From: Phil1 sp040767925
GTDB lineage: Bacteria; Bacillota; Clostridia; Christensenellales; CAG-138
Reading direction: 5' to 3'
Assembly: GCA_040767925.1 (NCBI GenBank)
Contig: JAXGNN010000003.1
Coordinates: 62,001-126,000, forward strand
DNA: 64,000 bases
Shown: positions 1 to 7,872 of the stretch, one piece after another
Layout of the letters: every line of letters starts with the position of its first letter
Position numbering within the stretch: position 1 is the first letter of the stretch
The notes under the pieces: model-generated
Told to the model about the DNA's origin: nothing
What the model saw: only the letters and a program-made list of their open reading frames with translations
Databases searched by the model: none
Made by a program: the position numbers and the translations under genes

Positions 1-862
1 CGTGGACGCGTTTTCCGACCGGCGCGTATCCGTGTCGCTGCCGTCGCTGCGCATAGACTCGTTTTTAAAAGACGACCTTGAGCACATGCAGAGCGTGAGA
101 AAGGCGGGCCTGACCTTCGCGCCGGAGGCGGGCACGCAGAGGCTCCGGGACACCGTCAACAAGGGCGTAGACGAGGAGGACCTCCTGCGCGCCGTGGGCG
201 ACGCGTTCGAGGCCGGATGGGACGGCGTGAAGCTCTACTTCATGATCGGCCTTCCCACCGAAACGGACGAAGATGTTTTGGGCATCGCGGAGCTCGCGCG
301 CAAGGTCAGCACGCGGTTCTATCAAGTCCCGAAGGAAAAGCGCGGCAAGGGGTTGAGGCTTTCCGTGAGCGCTTCTTCCTTCGTGCCGAAACCCTTCACC
401 CCGTTCCAATGGGAACCGCAGGATACGAAGGAGGAGCTGATGCGCAAACAGCGCCTTTTAAAGGACGCGCTCAAGGGCATCCGCGGCGTGGAGTTCTCCT
501 ACCACGCGCCGGACGTGAGCGTGCTCGAGGCGGTTTTTGCGCGCGGGGACAGGCGGCTCGCGACCGTGCTCGAGGGCGCGTGGAAGCGCGGCGCGCGTTT
601 CGATTCGTGGGACGAGCGCTTCAGCCGTTCCGCGTGGGAGGCAGCGTTCGCGGAAAACGGCGTCGATCCCGCGTTCTATGCGAACAGGAGGAGGGCGCTT
701 TCCGAACGCCTGCCCTGGGAGCATATCGACATGCTCGTAACGGCGGATTTTTTAAAAAAGGAACTGGAAGCGGCGTACAGGGCCTCGAAAACGAGGGACT
801 GCAGGCAGGGATGCAACGGCTGCTTCGGCGAGGGATATGCGGATTATTGCAAGGTTTTCTAA
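1..862 (+). CDS. Radical SAM protein, C-terminal part (TIGR03960-like), cut by window start
   Basis: This is the C-terminal 286 residues of a radical SAM enzyme; its start lies outside the window. The visible part carries the second half of a radical SAM barrel, with EAGTQRLRD and the YFMIGLPTETDED strand typical of B12-binding radical SAM proteins of the TIGR03960 family. The tail has a Cys cluster, CRQGCNGCFGEGYADYC, which may bind a further metal centre. The next gene starts inside its last 26 bases, so the two are translationally coupled. In Firmicutes this protein is usually followed by a TIGR03936/DUF2344 partner and RNase G, and that order is seen here. The function is unknown, but the linkage suggests RNA or translation-related modification. 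Family assignment rests on context and motif memory. Confidence 0.85.
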   Translation, partial: VDAFSDRRVSVSLPSLRIDSFLKDDLEHMQSVRKAGLTFAPEAGTQRLRDTVNKGVDEEDLLRAVGDAFEAGWDGVKLYFMIGLPTETDEDVLGIAELARKVSTRFYQVPKEKRGKGLRLSVSASSFVPKPFTPFQWEPQDTKEELMRKQRLLKDALKGIRGVEFSYHAPDVSVLEAVFARGDRRLATVLEGAWKRGARFDSWDERFSRSAWEAAFAENGVDPAFYANRRRALSERLPWEHIDMLVTADFLKKELEAAYRASKTRDCRQGCNGCFGEGYADYCKVF

Positions 863-1505
863 AGGGGACGAGGCGCGCTTCGTCTCGCACCTGGATGTAC
901 AGAGGTTGTTCGGGCGCGCCTTTCGGCGCGCGGGCACGCCCGTTTCCTATTCGCAGGGCTTCAACCCGCACCCCGTGCTCGCGTTCGCGACGGCGCTTGC
1001 GACGGGCGTCACGAGCGGCGCGGAATGGCTCGACGTAAAGCTCGAGCGCGATGTGCAGACAGAGGAGTTTATCGGCTCCATCAACGCTTCGCTCCCCGCG
1101 GGCTTTCGCGTCAGGGAGGCGTACGCCGTCGAGGAGAAGCTGCCCTCGCTGACCGCGCTCCTGTCCGCGGCGGAATACACCGTCCGCTTCGAGGGCGCGC
1201 CGGATCGCGCGAAGCTCTCGTCCGCGCTCGACGCGCTGCTCGCGGGACCGATCGTCGTCGACAAGCGAACAAAGGGCGGGGTGAAGGCGACGGACATCCG
1301 CCCGCAGGTGCTGGCCGTGGAATTCGGCCGTACGGACGACGATGCGCTGCTGCTGCGTATGAAAGGGGTACTCAACGCGTCCGGCAGCCTGAATCCCGAT
1401 ACGTTCGTCAGGGAGCTTCTCCTGCGCGCGGGCGCGCGTTGTGATTATACGATCAACCGGGACGCTGTGTTATTTTCGAACGGAAAAAGCACCCCCATAG
1501 AATAG
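837..1505 (+). CDS. TIGR03936/DUF2344 radical SAM-associated protein
   Basis: A 222-residue protein of the DUF2344 family, which is found almost always beside, or fused to, the TIGR03960 radical SAM protein. The N-terminus reads RIIARFSKGDEARFVSHLD, followed by FRRAGTPVSYSQGFNPHP, both characteristic of the family. The ATG at 837 lies 26 bases inside the upstream gene in another frame, so translation is probably coupled. RNase G begins 20 bases after its stop. The biochemical role is not established; a partner role with the upstream enzyme is inference from the constant pairing. Confidence 0.88.
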   Translation: MRIIARFSKGDEARFVSHLDVQRLFGRAFRRAGTPVSYSQGFNPHPVLAFATALATGVTSGAEWLDVKLERDVQTEEFIGSINASLPAGFRVREAYAVEEKLPSLTALLSAAEYTVRFEGAPDRAKLSSALDALLAGPIVVDKRTKGGVKATDIRPQVLAVEFGRTDDDALLLRMKGVLNASGSLNPDTFVRELLLRAGARCDYTINRDAVLFSNGKSTPIE

Positions 1506-1525
1506 CTGAGGGAGTTCGGAATTCC

Positions 1526-3058
1526 ATGAAGAAAGAGATTTTCGTCGACATCAATCCGTATCAGACGCGCGTGGTGCTTGCGGAAAACGGCGCGCCGAGC
1601 GAGATATACATCGAGCGCAGGGGACGCGAAAGGCTTGTCGGGAACATCTATAAGGGAAGAGTGCAGAACGTTCTGCCCGGCATGCAGGCGGCGTTCGTGG
1701 ACATCGGCCTCGAGCGCAACGCCTTCCTCTACGCGGGGGACGTACAGGCGGACAAATCCGAATTCACCTTCAACGGCGAGGTCCCAGCGATACCAAACGG
1801 CATGCCCAACATCAGGGACATCGTGAAGGTCGGGCAGGAGATCATGGTGCAGATCGTCAAGGAGCCCGTGGGCACCAAAGGCGCGCGGGTCACGACGAAC
1901 ATCACGCTGCCGGGGCGCACGCTCGTTCTGATGCCATCGGTGAAATACATCGGCGTTTCCAGGAGGATTGAGGACGAATCGGAGCGCATGCGCCTCAAGG
2001 CGACGTTCGAGCGCGTGGCGGGGAGCCGCGCCATGGGCGCGATCGTGCGCACGGCAGCCCTCGGCAAGAGCGACGCGGAGTTTGAGGCCGATTACGTGTT
2101 TCTAACGAGGCTCTGGGAGCGCATCAGCCAGAAGAGCGAGCTCGTCTTAGCGCCGCGGCTGCTGCACGCCGAGGAACCTTTGGTGTTCCGCACCATACGC
2201 GATATTTTCACGCCGGAAATCGACCGGCTCGTCATCAACGACAGGGAGTTTTTCGATCGCGTGCAGATCGTGGCGGGCATCATTTCGCCGTCGCTGCGCG
2301 ACAAGGTGGAGCTTTACGATCAGACGCCGGACATGTTCGACCTGCTCGGGCTGGACGACGCCATCCGCAAATCCCTCGAGCGCAAGGTCTGGATGAAGAA
2401 CGGCGGCTACATCATCATCGACCAGACGGAAGCCCTCACGACCATCGACGTCAACACGGGCAAGTACGTCGGGAGCGATAATCTTCAGGAAACCATCACC
2501 GAAACCAACTGCGAGGCCGCGAGGGAGATCGCAAAACAATTGAGGCTTCGCGACATCAGCGGCATCATCATCGTCGACTTCATCGACATGGACGAGATCG
2601 CCGACAAGGAGCGCGTGCTCTCGACGCTGCGCGGCGAGCTCGCCAAGGACAGGACGAAGTCCAACGTGCTGGGAATCACGCAGCTCGGCCTCGTCGAAAT
2701 GACGCGCAAGAAGACGCGCCAGTGCATCTCCAACACCATGCAAACCCCCTGCCCGTACTGCGGCGGGGACGGAAAGGTGCTCTCCTGCGAAACGATGCTG
2801 CTGCGCGTGCGGCGTACGCTGATGCGGTGCGTCAACACGGGCACGGCGAAGCATTATCTCGTTCGCGTCCACTCGGAAGTCGCCCGGGCGATCGAGGAAA
2901 ACACATCCCCGAAGTCCGGCATATTGCCCATCCCGAAAAACGGCGCGGTGTATGTGCGCGGGGAAAAGGAGCTGCACATCGAGGAGTTCGAGGTGCGCGC
3001 GCTCGCCTCCAGGGAGGAGGTCGCCGAGGCCGCGGCGACGTGCCGGGAATATGATTGA
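1526..3058 (+). CDS. rng: Ribonuclease E/G family endoribonuclease
   Basis: A 510-residue RNase G-type enzyme that cleaves single-stranded RNA in rRNA maturation and mRNA decay. An S1-like RNA-binding domain lies at about residues 35-130 (GNIYKGRVQNVLPGMQAAFVD). The catalytic DNase I-like part holds the metal-binding aspartates in TIDVNTGKYVG (about 310) and IIIVDFIDM (about 350). A CPYC pair near residue 410 matches the Zn-link that joins subunits. The length fits RNase G rather than RNase E, whose long scaffold tail is absent. The start has a GAGGGAG element about 11 bases upstream. In many Clostridia rplU-rpmA follow; here two tRNAs follow instead. Confidence 0.93.
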   Translation: MKKEIFVDINPYQTRVVLAENGAPSEIYIERRGRERLVGNIYKGRVQNVLPGMQAAFVDIGLERNAFLYAGDVQADKSEFTFNGEVPAIPNGMPNIRDIVKVGQEIMVQIVKEPVGTKGARVTTNITLPGRTLVLMPSVKYIGVSRRIEDESERMRLKATFERVAGSRAMGAIVRTAALGKSDAEFEADYVFLTRLWERISQKSELVLAPRLLHAEEPLVFRTIRDIFTPEIDRLVINDREFFDRVQIVAGIISPSLRDKVELYDQTPDMFDLLGLDDAIRKSLERKVWMKNGGYIIIDQTEALTTIDVNTGKYVGSDNLQETITETNCEAAREIAKQLRLRDISGIIIVDFIDMDEIADKERVLSTLRGELAKDRTKSNVLGITQLGLVEMTRKKTRQCISNTMQTPCPYCGGDGKVLSCETMLLRVRRTLMRCVNTGTAKHYLVRVHSEVARAIEENTSPKSGILPIPKNGAVYVRGEKELHIEEFEVRALASREEVAEAAATCREYD

Positions 3059-3084
3059 GCGCTTTTGAAAATTCAAAAAAGCTA

Positions 3085-3113
3085 GTGACAGGATTCAAAA
3101 TCTATGCTATAAT
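3085..3113 (+). promoter_or_regulatory. Promoter for tRNA-Thr/tRNA-Pro
   Basis: GTGACA (3085-3090) and TATAAT (3108-3113) are separated by 17 bases, close to the housekeeping sigma consensus. It lies 27 bases upstream of the first tRNA. Confidence 0.75.
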
Positions 3114-3140
3114 CCAAAATCGTTGACGCAACAGCGTCGG

Positions 3141-3216
3141 GCCAATGTAGCTCAGTTGGTAGAGCAGCGCATTCGTAATGCGCAGGTCCAGGGTTCGAGT
3201 CCCTGCATTGGCTCCA
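3141..3216 (+). tRNA. tRNA-Thr (CGT)
   Basis: A 76-base cloverleaf with acceptor arms GCCAATG/CATTGGC, anticodon loop TTCGTAA, T-loop GGTTCGAGTCC and an encoded CCA end. Anticodon CGT reads ACG threonine codons, common in this GC-rich genome. Confidence 0.96.
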
Positions 3217-3223
3217 TTTTTAT

Positions 3224-3300
3224 CGGGGCGTAGCGCAGTTTGGTAGCGCGTTTGGTTCGGGACCAAAAGGCCGGGTGTTCAAATCACCTCGCCCCGACCA
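3224..3300 (+). tRNA. tRNA-Pro (CGG)
   Basis: A 77-base cloverleaf with acceptor arms CGGGGCG/CGCCCCG, anticodon loop TTCGGGA and an encoded CCA. It lies 7 bases after tRNA-Thr and is presumably cotranscribed. Anticodon CGG reads CCG. Confidence 0.96.
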
Positions 3301-3303
3301 GGG

Positions 3304-3338
3304 AAAGACATGGATCCGTCTTGGGATCATGTCTTTTT
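3304..3338 (+). terminator. Rho-independent terminator after the tRNA pair
   Basis: AAAGACATG-GATCC pairs with GGATC-ATGTCTTT around a short loop and is followed by a T run. It ends the two-tRNA transcript. Confidence 0.8.
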
Positions 3339-3418
3339 CATTATTGGCGGGATGCTCTTTCAGGTCGATGTTGAGAAAGAATCATTAACAATTGATTGAA
3401 GAATAGGGCGGCGAAGGA

Positions 3419-4525
3419 ATGAAGAGCGGATTGGACTGCGTTAGGGCATATGTAAACAACATTTTTGATTGTATAGGAGATCCTGAAGAAAAACGCGCGG
3501 CCTATATACATTCATACGGTGTCTCTCAATGCTGCGCGCTCTTGGCGGCAAAGCGCGGACTGGATATGGAACTGGCAACGGTCATCGGCTTGCTGCATGA
3601 TATATATTCCTATAAGACCGGCGTCGTTGCGCTGCATGCCTTTAATGGCGCCGAAATGGTCCGGGTTGCTTTCAAGTATGAATTGGCCGGTCTTTTTTCG
3701 AACGAAGAGCAGATTATTATAAAGTCCGCGCTCTATCATCATTCGGATAAAGAACATGTTCAGGACGAGTATGATGAACTGTTAAAAGATAGCGATATTC
3801 TTCAGCATTTATCGTTTGATACCGCATACGGGCGGATTTATGGGCAAAGACTACGCCGCGCCATGAGAGAGCTTTCAATTCCGATGCCGAATGTTACATT
3901 TCTTCCGAAAGAGAAAGCGACCGTCAAAGAATTCGAGCGATGCCATGTAGCCGATATAGCCGAATCCCTTGCGGAAAAGAAAATCGTCGGCGAAAAATCA
4001 GATGCGGATTATATGAAAATAGCCCGTTACTTTCCGGAGAAAACCGCTTTTGATGAACTGAAAAGTGCATGGTGTGCGGCTTTTGTATATCATTGCTGTC
4101 TCGAGGCAGGGCTTTCACTGCCAATCCGCGTTCCGCATACCGCAAACAAGACTGCAAGTTTTCGGTTTGCTTGTGTCGCCGCATGGCATGAGTGGGGCGT
4201 TGAAAATGGGTTTTGCCATGATGAAAAAGATGGGTTTATTCCCGAACGCGGGGACATCGTTATTTACAACAACATCATTCCCAAAGAAGATAAGTTGGAG
4301 AACAGCACATGGTGTGACCATATCGGGGTTGTGCTTTCCCGCGATGAGAACAGCCTGACGGTGGCCGAGGGTAATGTCGCGAACAAAAACGTATCAGATC
4401 TCGTAAGGCGCAGGCGCGACGGTACAATCGGTTGCTATATCCGTATCCCCAAAGATTATCGATACGATGGGTGGAAAGTAGATTTTAAGACCGGAAAAAC
4501 AAGAATTGTGGACTATCCGGAGTGA
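3419..4525 (+). CDS. HD-domain and CHAP-like domain fusion protein
   Basis: A 368-residue protein with two enzyme-like halves. Residues about 25-150 form an HD-type metal phosphohydrolase fold: H31, H60-D61 in LLHDIYSYKTG, H107-H108 and D124/D126. Residues about 210-340 look like a CHAP/NlpC-P60 amidase fold: C219 in SAWCAAF, GDIVIYNN at about 278, H301 in CDHIGVV and E317-N319 in VAEGN. There is no signal peptide or membrane segment, so it should be cytosolic, which is odd for a peptidoglycan-type amidase. The start is the first ATG after the tRNA terminator; its AAGGA is very close to the ATG, so initiation may be weak. Local base composition is more AT-rich than its neighbours, which suggests acquisition. 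Substrates are unknown. Confidence 0.8.
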   Translation: MKSGLDCVRAYVNNIFDCIGDPEEKRAAYIHSYGVSQCCALLAAKRGLDMELATVIGLLHDIYSYKTGVVALHAFNGAEMVRVAFKYELAGLFSNEEQIIIKSALYHHSDKEHVQDEYDELLKDSDILQHLSFDTAYGRIYGQRLRRAMRELSIPMPNVTFLPKEKATVKEFERCHVADIAESLAEKKIVGEKSDADYMKIARYFPEKTAFDELKSAWCAAFVYHCCLEAGLSLPIRVPHTANKTASFRFACVAAWHEWGVENGFCHDEKDGFIPERGDIVIYNNIIPKEDKLENSTWCDHIGVVLSRDENSLTVAEGNVANKNVSDLVRRRRDGTIGCYIRIPKDYRYDGWKVDFKTGKTRIVDYPE

Positions 4526-4594
4526 GAACAGCGGGTGCCGTTATTATTCTGCGATAATCGTGAAAAGCAATTTTAAGATTGAAGGACGCTTACG

Positions 4595-5146
4595 ATGAAA
4601 CTGCTGTTTTTGATCGGAGATGCCGCCGTCGGAAAGATGACGGTCGGGCAGGAGTTGATGAAGATAACCGACCTGCGCTTGTTTCACAACCATATGACAA
4701 TCGAACCGGTGCTGGAGATATTCGGCTATTTCAGCAGGAAGGTCGTTTCCCGCATTCGGGAAGTCATTTTTGAGGAGTTCGCAGCATCAGATTGCTACGG
4801 GCTGATATTCACATACATGTGGGCCTTCGATCAGAAAGAGGATTGGGATTATGTCGAACACGTCAAAGCGATCTTTCAAAGGCATCAGGCGGACATCTAT
4901 TATGTCGAGCTCGTAGCGCCGCAGGAAATCCGCCTGCAAAGGAACGCCACGGAAAACCGCCTGAAGCACAAGGCCTCCAAGCGGGATGTTGAACAATCAA
5001 ATCAACGCTTGATAAACGATGATAAAAGGTATCGCTGCGTAAGCTTTGAGGGCGAAATACCGTTTGAGAACTACATCAGAATAGACAACTCCGGCCTAAC
5101 GGCCGAAGAAGCCGCGCGAAAGATCAAAGAGTCATTTGATTTATAA
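4595..5146 (+). CDS. P-loop nucleotide kinase-like protein
   Basis: A 183-residue protein that starts with a P-loop, LIGDAAVGKMTVG (residues 5-17), as in small-molecule kinases of the shikimate/adenylylsulfate kinase type. The GK-M replaces the usual GKS/T, with T16 two residues later. A later segment, EIRLQRNATENR (about 107-118), resembles the arginine-rich lid of these kinases. AAGGA lies 8 bases before the ATG. It follows the HD-CHAP gene by 69 bases on the same strand. The substrate is unknown. Confidence 0.75.
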   Translation: MKLLFLIGDAAVGKMTVGQELMKITDLRLFHNHMTIEPVLEIFGYFSRKVVSRIREVIFEEFAASDCYGLIFTYMWAFDQKEDWDYVEHVKAIFQRHQADIYYVELVAPQEIRLQRNATENRLKHKASKRDVEQSNQRLINDDKRYRCVSFEGEIPFENYIRIDNSGLTAEEAARKIKESFDL

Positions 5147-5617
5147 TCAGGAATCAATCATCCTGTCCATCTTGTCATTGACGCTGCCGAGCAGCCGGAT
5201 AACCTCCGACAGGGCGAGCGCCGCGGAGCCGCCGACAAAGGCGTATGTCCACACGACAAAACCGGCAACGAAACTGCCGTCGCCGAAAAATGACACGATG
5301 CCGATGAGAAATCCGCTGATGTACGTGATCCACGCGAGCACCGTCATAAATAAGGCGATGCGGTTTTTGTACGGCTTCACGGGCTTAGGATTGTATTTGA
5401 GGATTTCCGCGTATTCCTCCGCCGTGACTTCAATGGGAACGCGTTCGAAATACCTGGCGTTTTCCCCTTCGCCCTCGCAGTCGTAGTATTCAGCCGAGGG
5501 TTCGTTGTCGGGGGAATATACCTTGTCGTAGAGGCCGAGCTTGAGCAAGAGCAGCTCGCGCTCCTCCCGTTCCTCCGCCCATTTGTTCTTCAGGTATGCT
5601 TCCAGCTTCGCGTTCAT
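5147..5617 (-). CDS. Small membrane protein of unknown function
   Basis: A 156-residue protein. The first 95 residues are soluble and charged, and are followed by two predicted membrane helices (about 95-115 and 120-142, the second rich in Ala, Gly and Val). The ORF is open further upstream, but the ATG at 5617 has GAGGAGG about 6 bases before it, so I place the start there. It lies 22 bases downstream of the acetyltransferase gene and is probably cotranscribed. It is convergent with, and ends directly beside, the P-loop gene at 5146. I do not recognise the family. Confidence 0.7.
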   Translation of the reverse strand: MNAKLEAYLKNKWAEEREERELLLLKLGLYDKVYSPDNEPSAEYYDCEGEGENARYFERVPIEVTAEEYAEILKYNPKPVKPYKNRIALFMTVLAWITYISGFLIGIVSFFGDGSFVAGFVVWTYAFVGGSAALALSEVIRLLGSVNDKMDRMIDS

Positions 5618-5639
5618 TGCGCTCCTCCTCATGCGTAAT

Positions 5640-6518
5640 TCAGGTTTTTGCCGTGAACACCAACTCGTTATAGTCGCAAATGGGCTTGTATCCGATCTTT
5701 TGATAGATGCTGTTCGAAATCGGGTTGGCAAGGTTCGTGAAAAGCGACGCGTATTTGTATCCCATATCGAGAACCAACTTGCTGACCTGTGCGACACAGG
5801 AGCTCGCATACCCGCTTTTTCTGAAATAGGGAGGCGTGTAAACCATGCCGATGCATCGCCCGGTTATGATTTCCCGCAGCGCCGAGGCCATCGAAACGGG
5901 CGTTCCGGCGTTTTCCAATACGAAAAGCATTTCACGATCGATCGCCCTCGCAACAGCGGAAGCAGCTTCGTCAAGGCTTTCGCCGCCCAAATCACAGTCG
6001 AGCGTAAAAGCGCTATGCCAATAGGGCAGAAAGCATAAATCCTTTTTTTCGGCTTTCCGTATGGTCCCAACGACCGGTATGTTTTCATCCACTCTATCGA
6101 GCGTGTAAATGCGCATATTCTTATGAACTTGATAACCCATGCCCGCCTTTTTTGTATATGTTTTTGCAAAACGCTCCGCCAGCCTGTTTTCGGATGTGAC
6201 TCCCGGAACGGCTATGCTTTCTTTGATCATGTTCTCGCACAGGCATTCCAATGCTTCATCATTGGAAAGATTATCCGTTTCATAAAGGGTGATGTTAAAC
6301 GGCGGCGTCATAATGGCCACGAGCAAAATATTGCCGCCGTCGTCCGTCACCGTCGCCATAAACCAGTTTTTCGTGTTCCGCCAGCCTTCGCTTTCGCCGC
6401 CGTTGTTTCCGATCACCGCGTTTCCAAGCGGCAAGGAGTTCTGTGCCTCATGTTTCATCAGAATCGAAAACGTTTCTTTATAAAATTTTTTTGCGTCGCT
6501 ATAGCGTTTATATATCAT
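5640..6518 (-). CDS. GNAT-family N-acetyltransferase
   Basis: A 292-residue protein with a C-terminal GNAT fold. The acetyl-CoA loop lies around GRCIGMVYTPPYFRKSGYAS (about 220-240), and the domain ends in NPISNSIYQKIGYKP, a classic GNAT motif. The N-terminal half is a family-specific extension. The start at 6518 has GGGAG 8 bases upstream; a GTG nine bases earlier would overlap that site and is rejected. The substrate is unknown. It belongs to the accessory patch at 3.4-6.5 kb. Confidence 0.85.
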   Translation of the reverse strand: MIYKRYSDAKKFYKETFSILMKHEAQNSLPLGNAVIGNNGGESEGWRNTKNWFMATVTDDGGNILLVAIMTPPFNITLYETDNLSNDEALECLCENMIKESIAVPGVTSENRLAERFAKTYTKKAGMGYQVHKNMRIYTLDRVDENIPVVGTIRKAEKKDLCFLPYWHSAFTLDCDLGGESLDEAASAVARAIDREMLFVLENAGTPVSMASALREIITGRCIGMVYTPPYFRKSGYASSCVAQVSKLVLDMGYKYASLFTNLANPISNSIYQKIGYKPICDYNELVFTAKT

Positions 6519-6672
6519 GCTTTCCACTCCCTGCTATGGCTTGATAAAGCCCAAATACAGTTGGTTTTGTCTGTTCCTGTATCCAAGTATTATTTTCCAA
6601 TTATGCTATCACAGAGGCGTTCAATTTGCCAGAAGAAAAGCGTGTTTTAGATGAATATGCGATTGTTTGGCG

Positions 6673-7773
6673 TTATTTCCCGAGCACTCTCACGATGTCC
6701 GCGACCGTCAGTTCGAGGTCGCGCGGGGCGCGCTTTCGCATAAGCTCCCGATCGAGCGCCACGCGGTTGATGCTGAAAATCGCGGCGACGCCCAGATGAT
6801 AGGCTTCGTCGATGCCGTCCGCGATATCGCCCACGACCGCGATGACGGGCACGCCGGCGCGCTTCGCGCGCTTCGCGACGCCGACGACGGCTTTGCCGTG
6901 CATGCTCTGCGGATCGATGCGGCCCTCGCCGGTGAACACATAGTCCGTGCCGCGCAAAAGCTCGTCGAAGCCCGTGATGTCGAGCACGGTCTCGATCCCC
7001 ATGCGAAGCTTGGAGTTGAAGAAGACGCGCATGCCGAAACCCATGCCGCCCGCCGCGCCGGAACCTCCAAGGCGCGCGATCTCATGCGCTTTCAAAACGC
7101 CGGCGAGGCTGCGAAGGCCGTCGTCTAGAAATCTTACCATGCGCTCGTCCGCGCCTTTCTGCGGCGCGAAGATATAGGCCGCGCCGGATTCGCCGTAAAG
7201 GGGATTGTCCACGTCGCACATGGCGATGATGTCGACGCCCGAAAGCGCCGGGGCCATCCCGGAGGCGTCGATGAGCACGATGTCCGAAAGCGTGCCGCCG
7301 ACCGGTATGAACTGCCTGCCGTTTTTATCGTAGAAGCGAATCCCCGCGGCAGCCGCTGCGCCGCAGCCCGCGTCGTTCGTGGCGCTGCCGCCGAGGCACA
7401 TGATGATCTGCGTGCAGCCGTTGTGGGCGGCGTGCAGCATCATTTCGCCCACGCCGTATGTGGTCGTGCGGGAGGGGTCTTTTTTATGCACGAGCGGAAG
7501 CCCCGCGCAGGCGGCCATCTCGATGACGGCGGTTTTCCGATCGGCGAGTACGCCGTAATACGCCTCGATTTTATCGAAATGCGGCCCGCAAGCCTCGAGC
7601 GCGCGCTTTTCCCCGCCGATGGCGTGGAGGAATGCGTCCACGCTGCCTTCGCCTCCGTCCGCGACGGGCAGGGAATCGACGATGGCGTCCGGAAGGACGC
7701 GCCGGATGCCGCGCTCCATCGCCTCGCACACCTCAGTCGAACTCATCGTGCCCTTATAGGAATCAGGAGCCAA
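6673..7773 (-). CDS. glxK: Glycerate kinase
   Basis: A 366-residue (or 370) glycerate 2-kinase of the GarK/GlxK family, which phosphorylates D-glycerate with ATP. Family hallmarks are LAPDSYKGTMSS at the N-terminus, VADGGEGSVDAF, CLGGSATNDAGCGAA and FTGEGRIDPQS. The start is unusual. The only standard start is TTG at 7773, 21 bases from the Shine-Dalgarno. The homologous N-terminus (xRFVLAPDS) begins four codons earlier at an ATA (7785-7783), which lies correctly spaced after GGAGGTGAGG; an in-frame TGA sits just upstream of that ATA. I give the conservative TTG coordinate, but the ATA start is likely. Confidence 0.9.
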   Translation of the reverse strand: MAPDSYKGTMSSTEVCEAMERGIRRVLPDAIVDSLPVADGGEGSVDAFLHAIGGEKRALEACGPHFDKIEAYYGVLADRKTAVIEMAACAGLPLVHKKDPSRTTTYGVGEMMLHAAHNGCTQIIMCLGGSATNDAGCGAAAAAGIRFYDKNGRQFIPVGGTLSDIVLIDASGMAPALSGVDIIAMCDVDNPLYGESGAAYIFAPQKGADERMVRFLDDGLRSLAGVLKAHEIARLGGSGAAGGMGFGMRVFFNSKLRMGIETVLDITGFDELLRGTDYVFTGEGRIDPQSMHGKAVVGVAKRAKRAGVPVIAVVGDIADGIDEAYHLGVAAIFSINRVALDRELMRKRAPRDLELTVADIVRVLGK

Positions 7774-7835
7774 AACGAATCTTATAAATCCTCACCTCCA
7801 GCCGCCGTCCGTCATTATATCAGAATACGCGGGAA

Positions 7836-7872
7836 TGTACAATTTCAACCGGGGTATGATATAATCGCCTTA
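7836..7872 (+). promoter_or_regulatory. Extended -10 promoter giving a leaderless DUF512 mRNA
   Basis: TGTACA (7836-7841), an 18-base spacer, and TG-A-TATAAT with TATAAT at 7860-7865. With standard spacing, transcription would start at 7872, the A of the ATG start codon. No Shine-Dalgarno precedes the gene. Confidence 0.7.
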
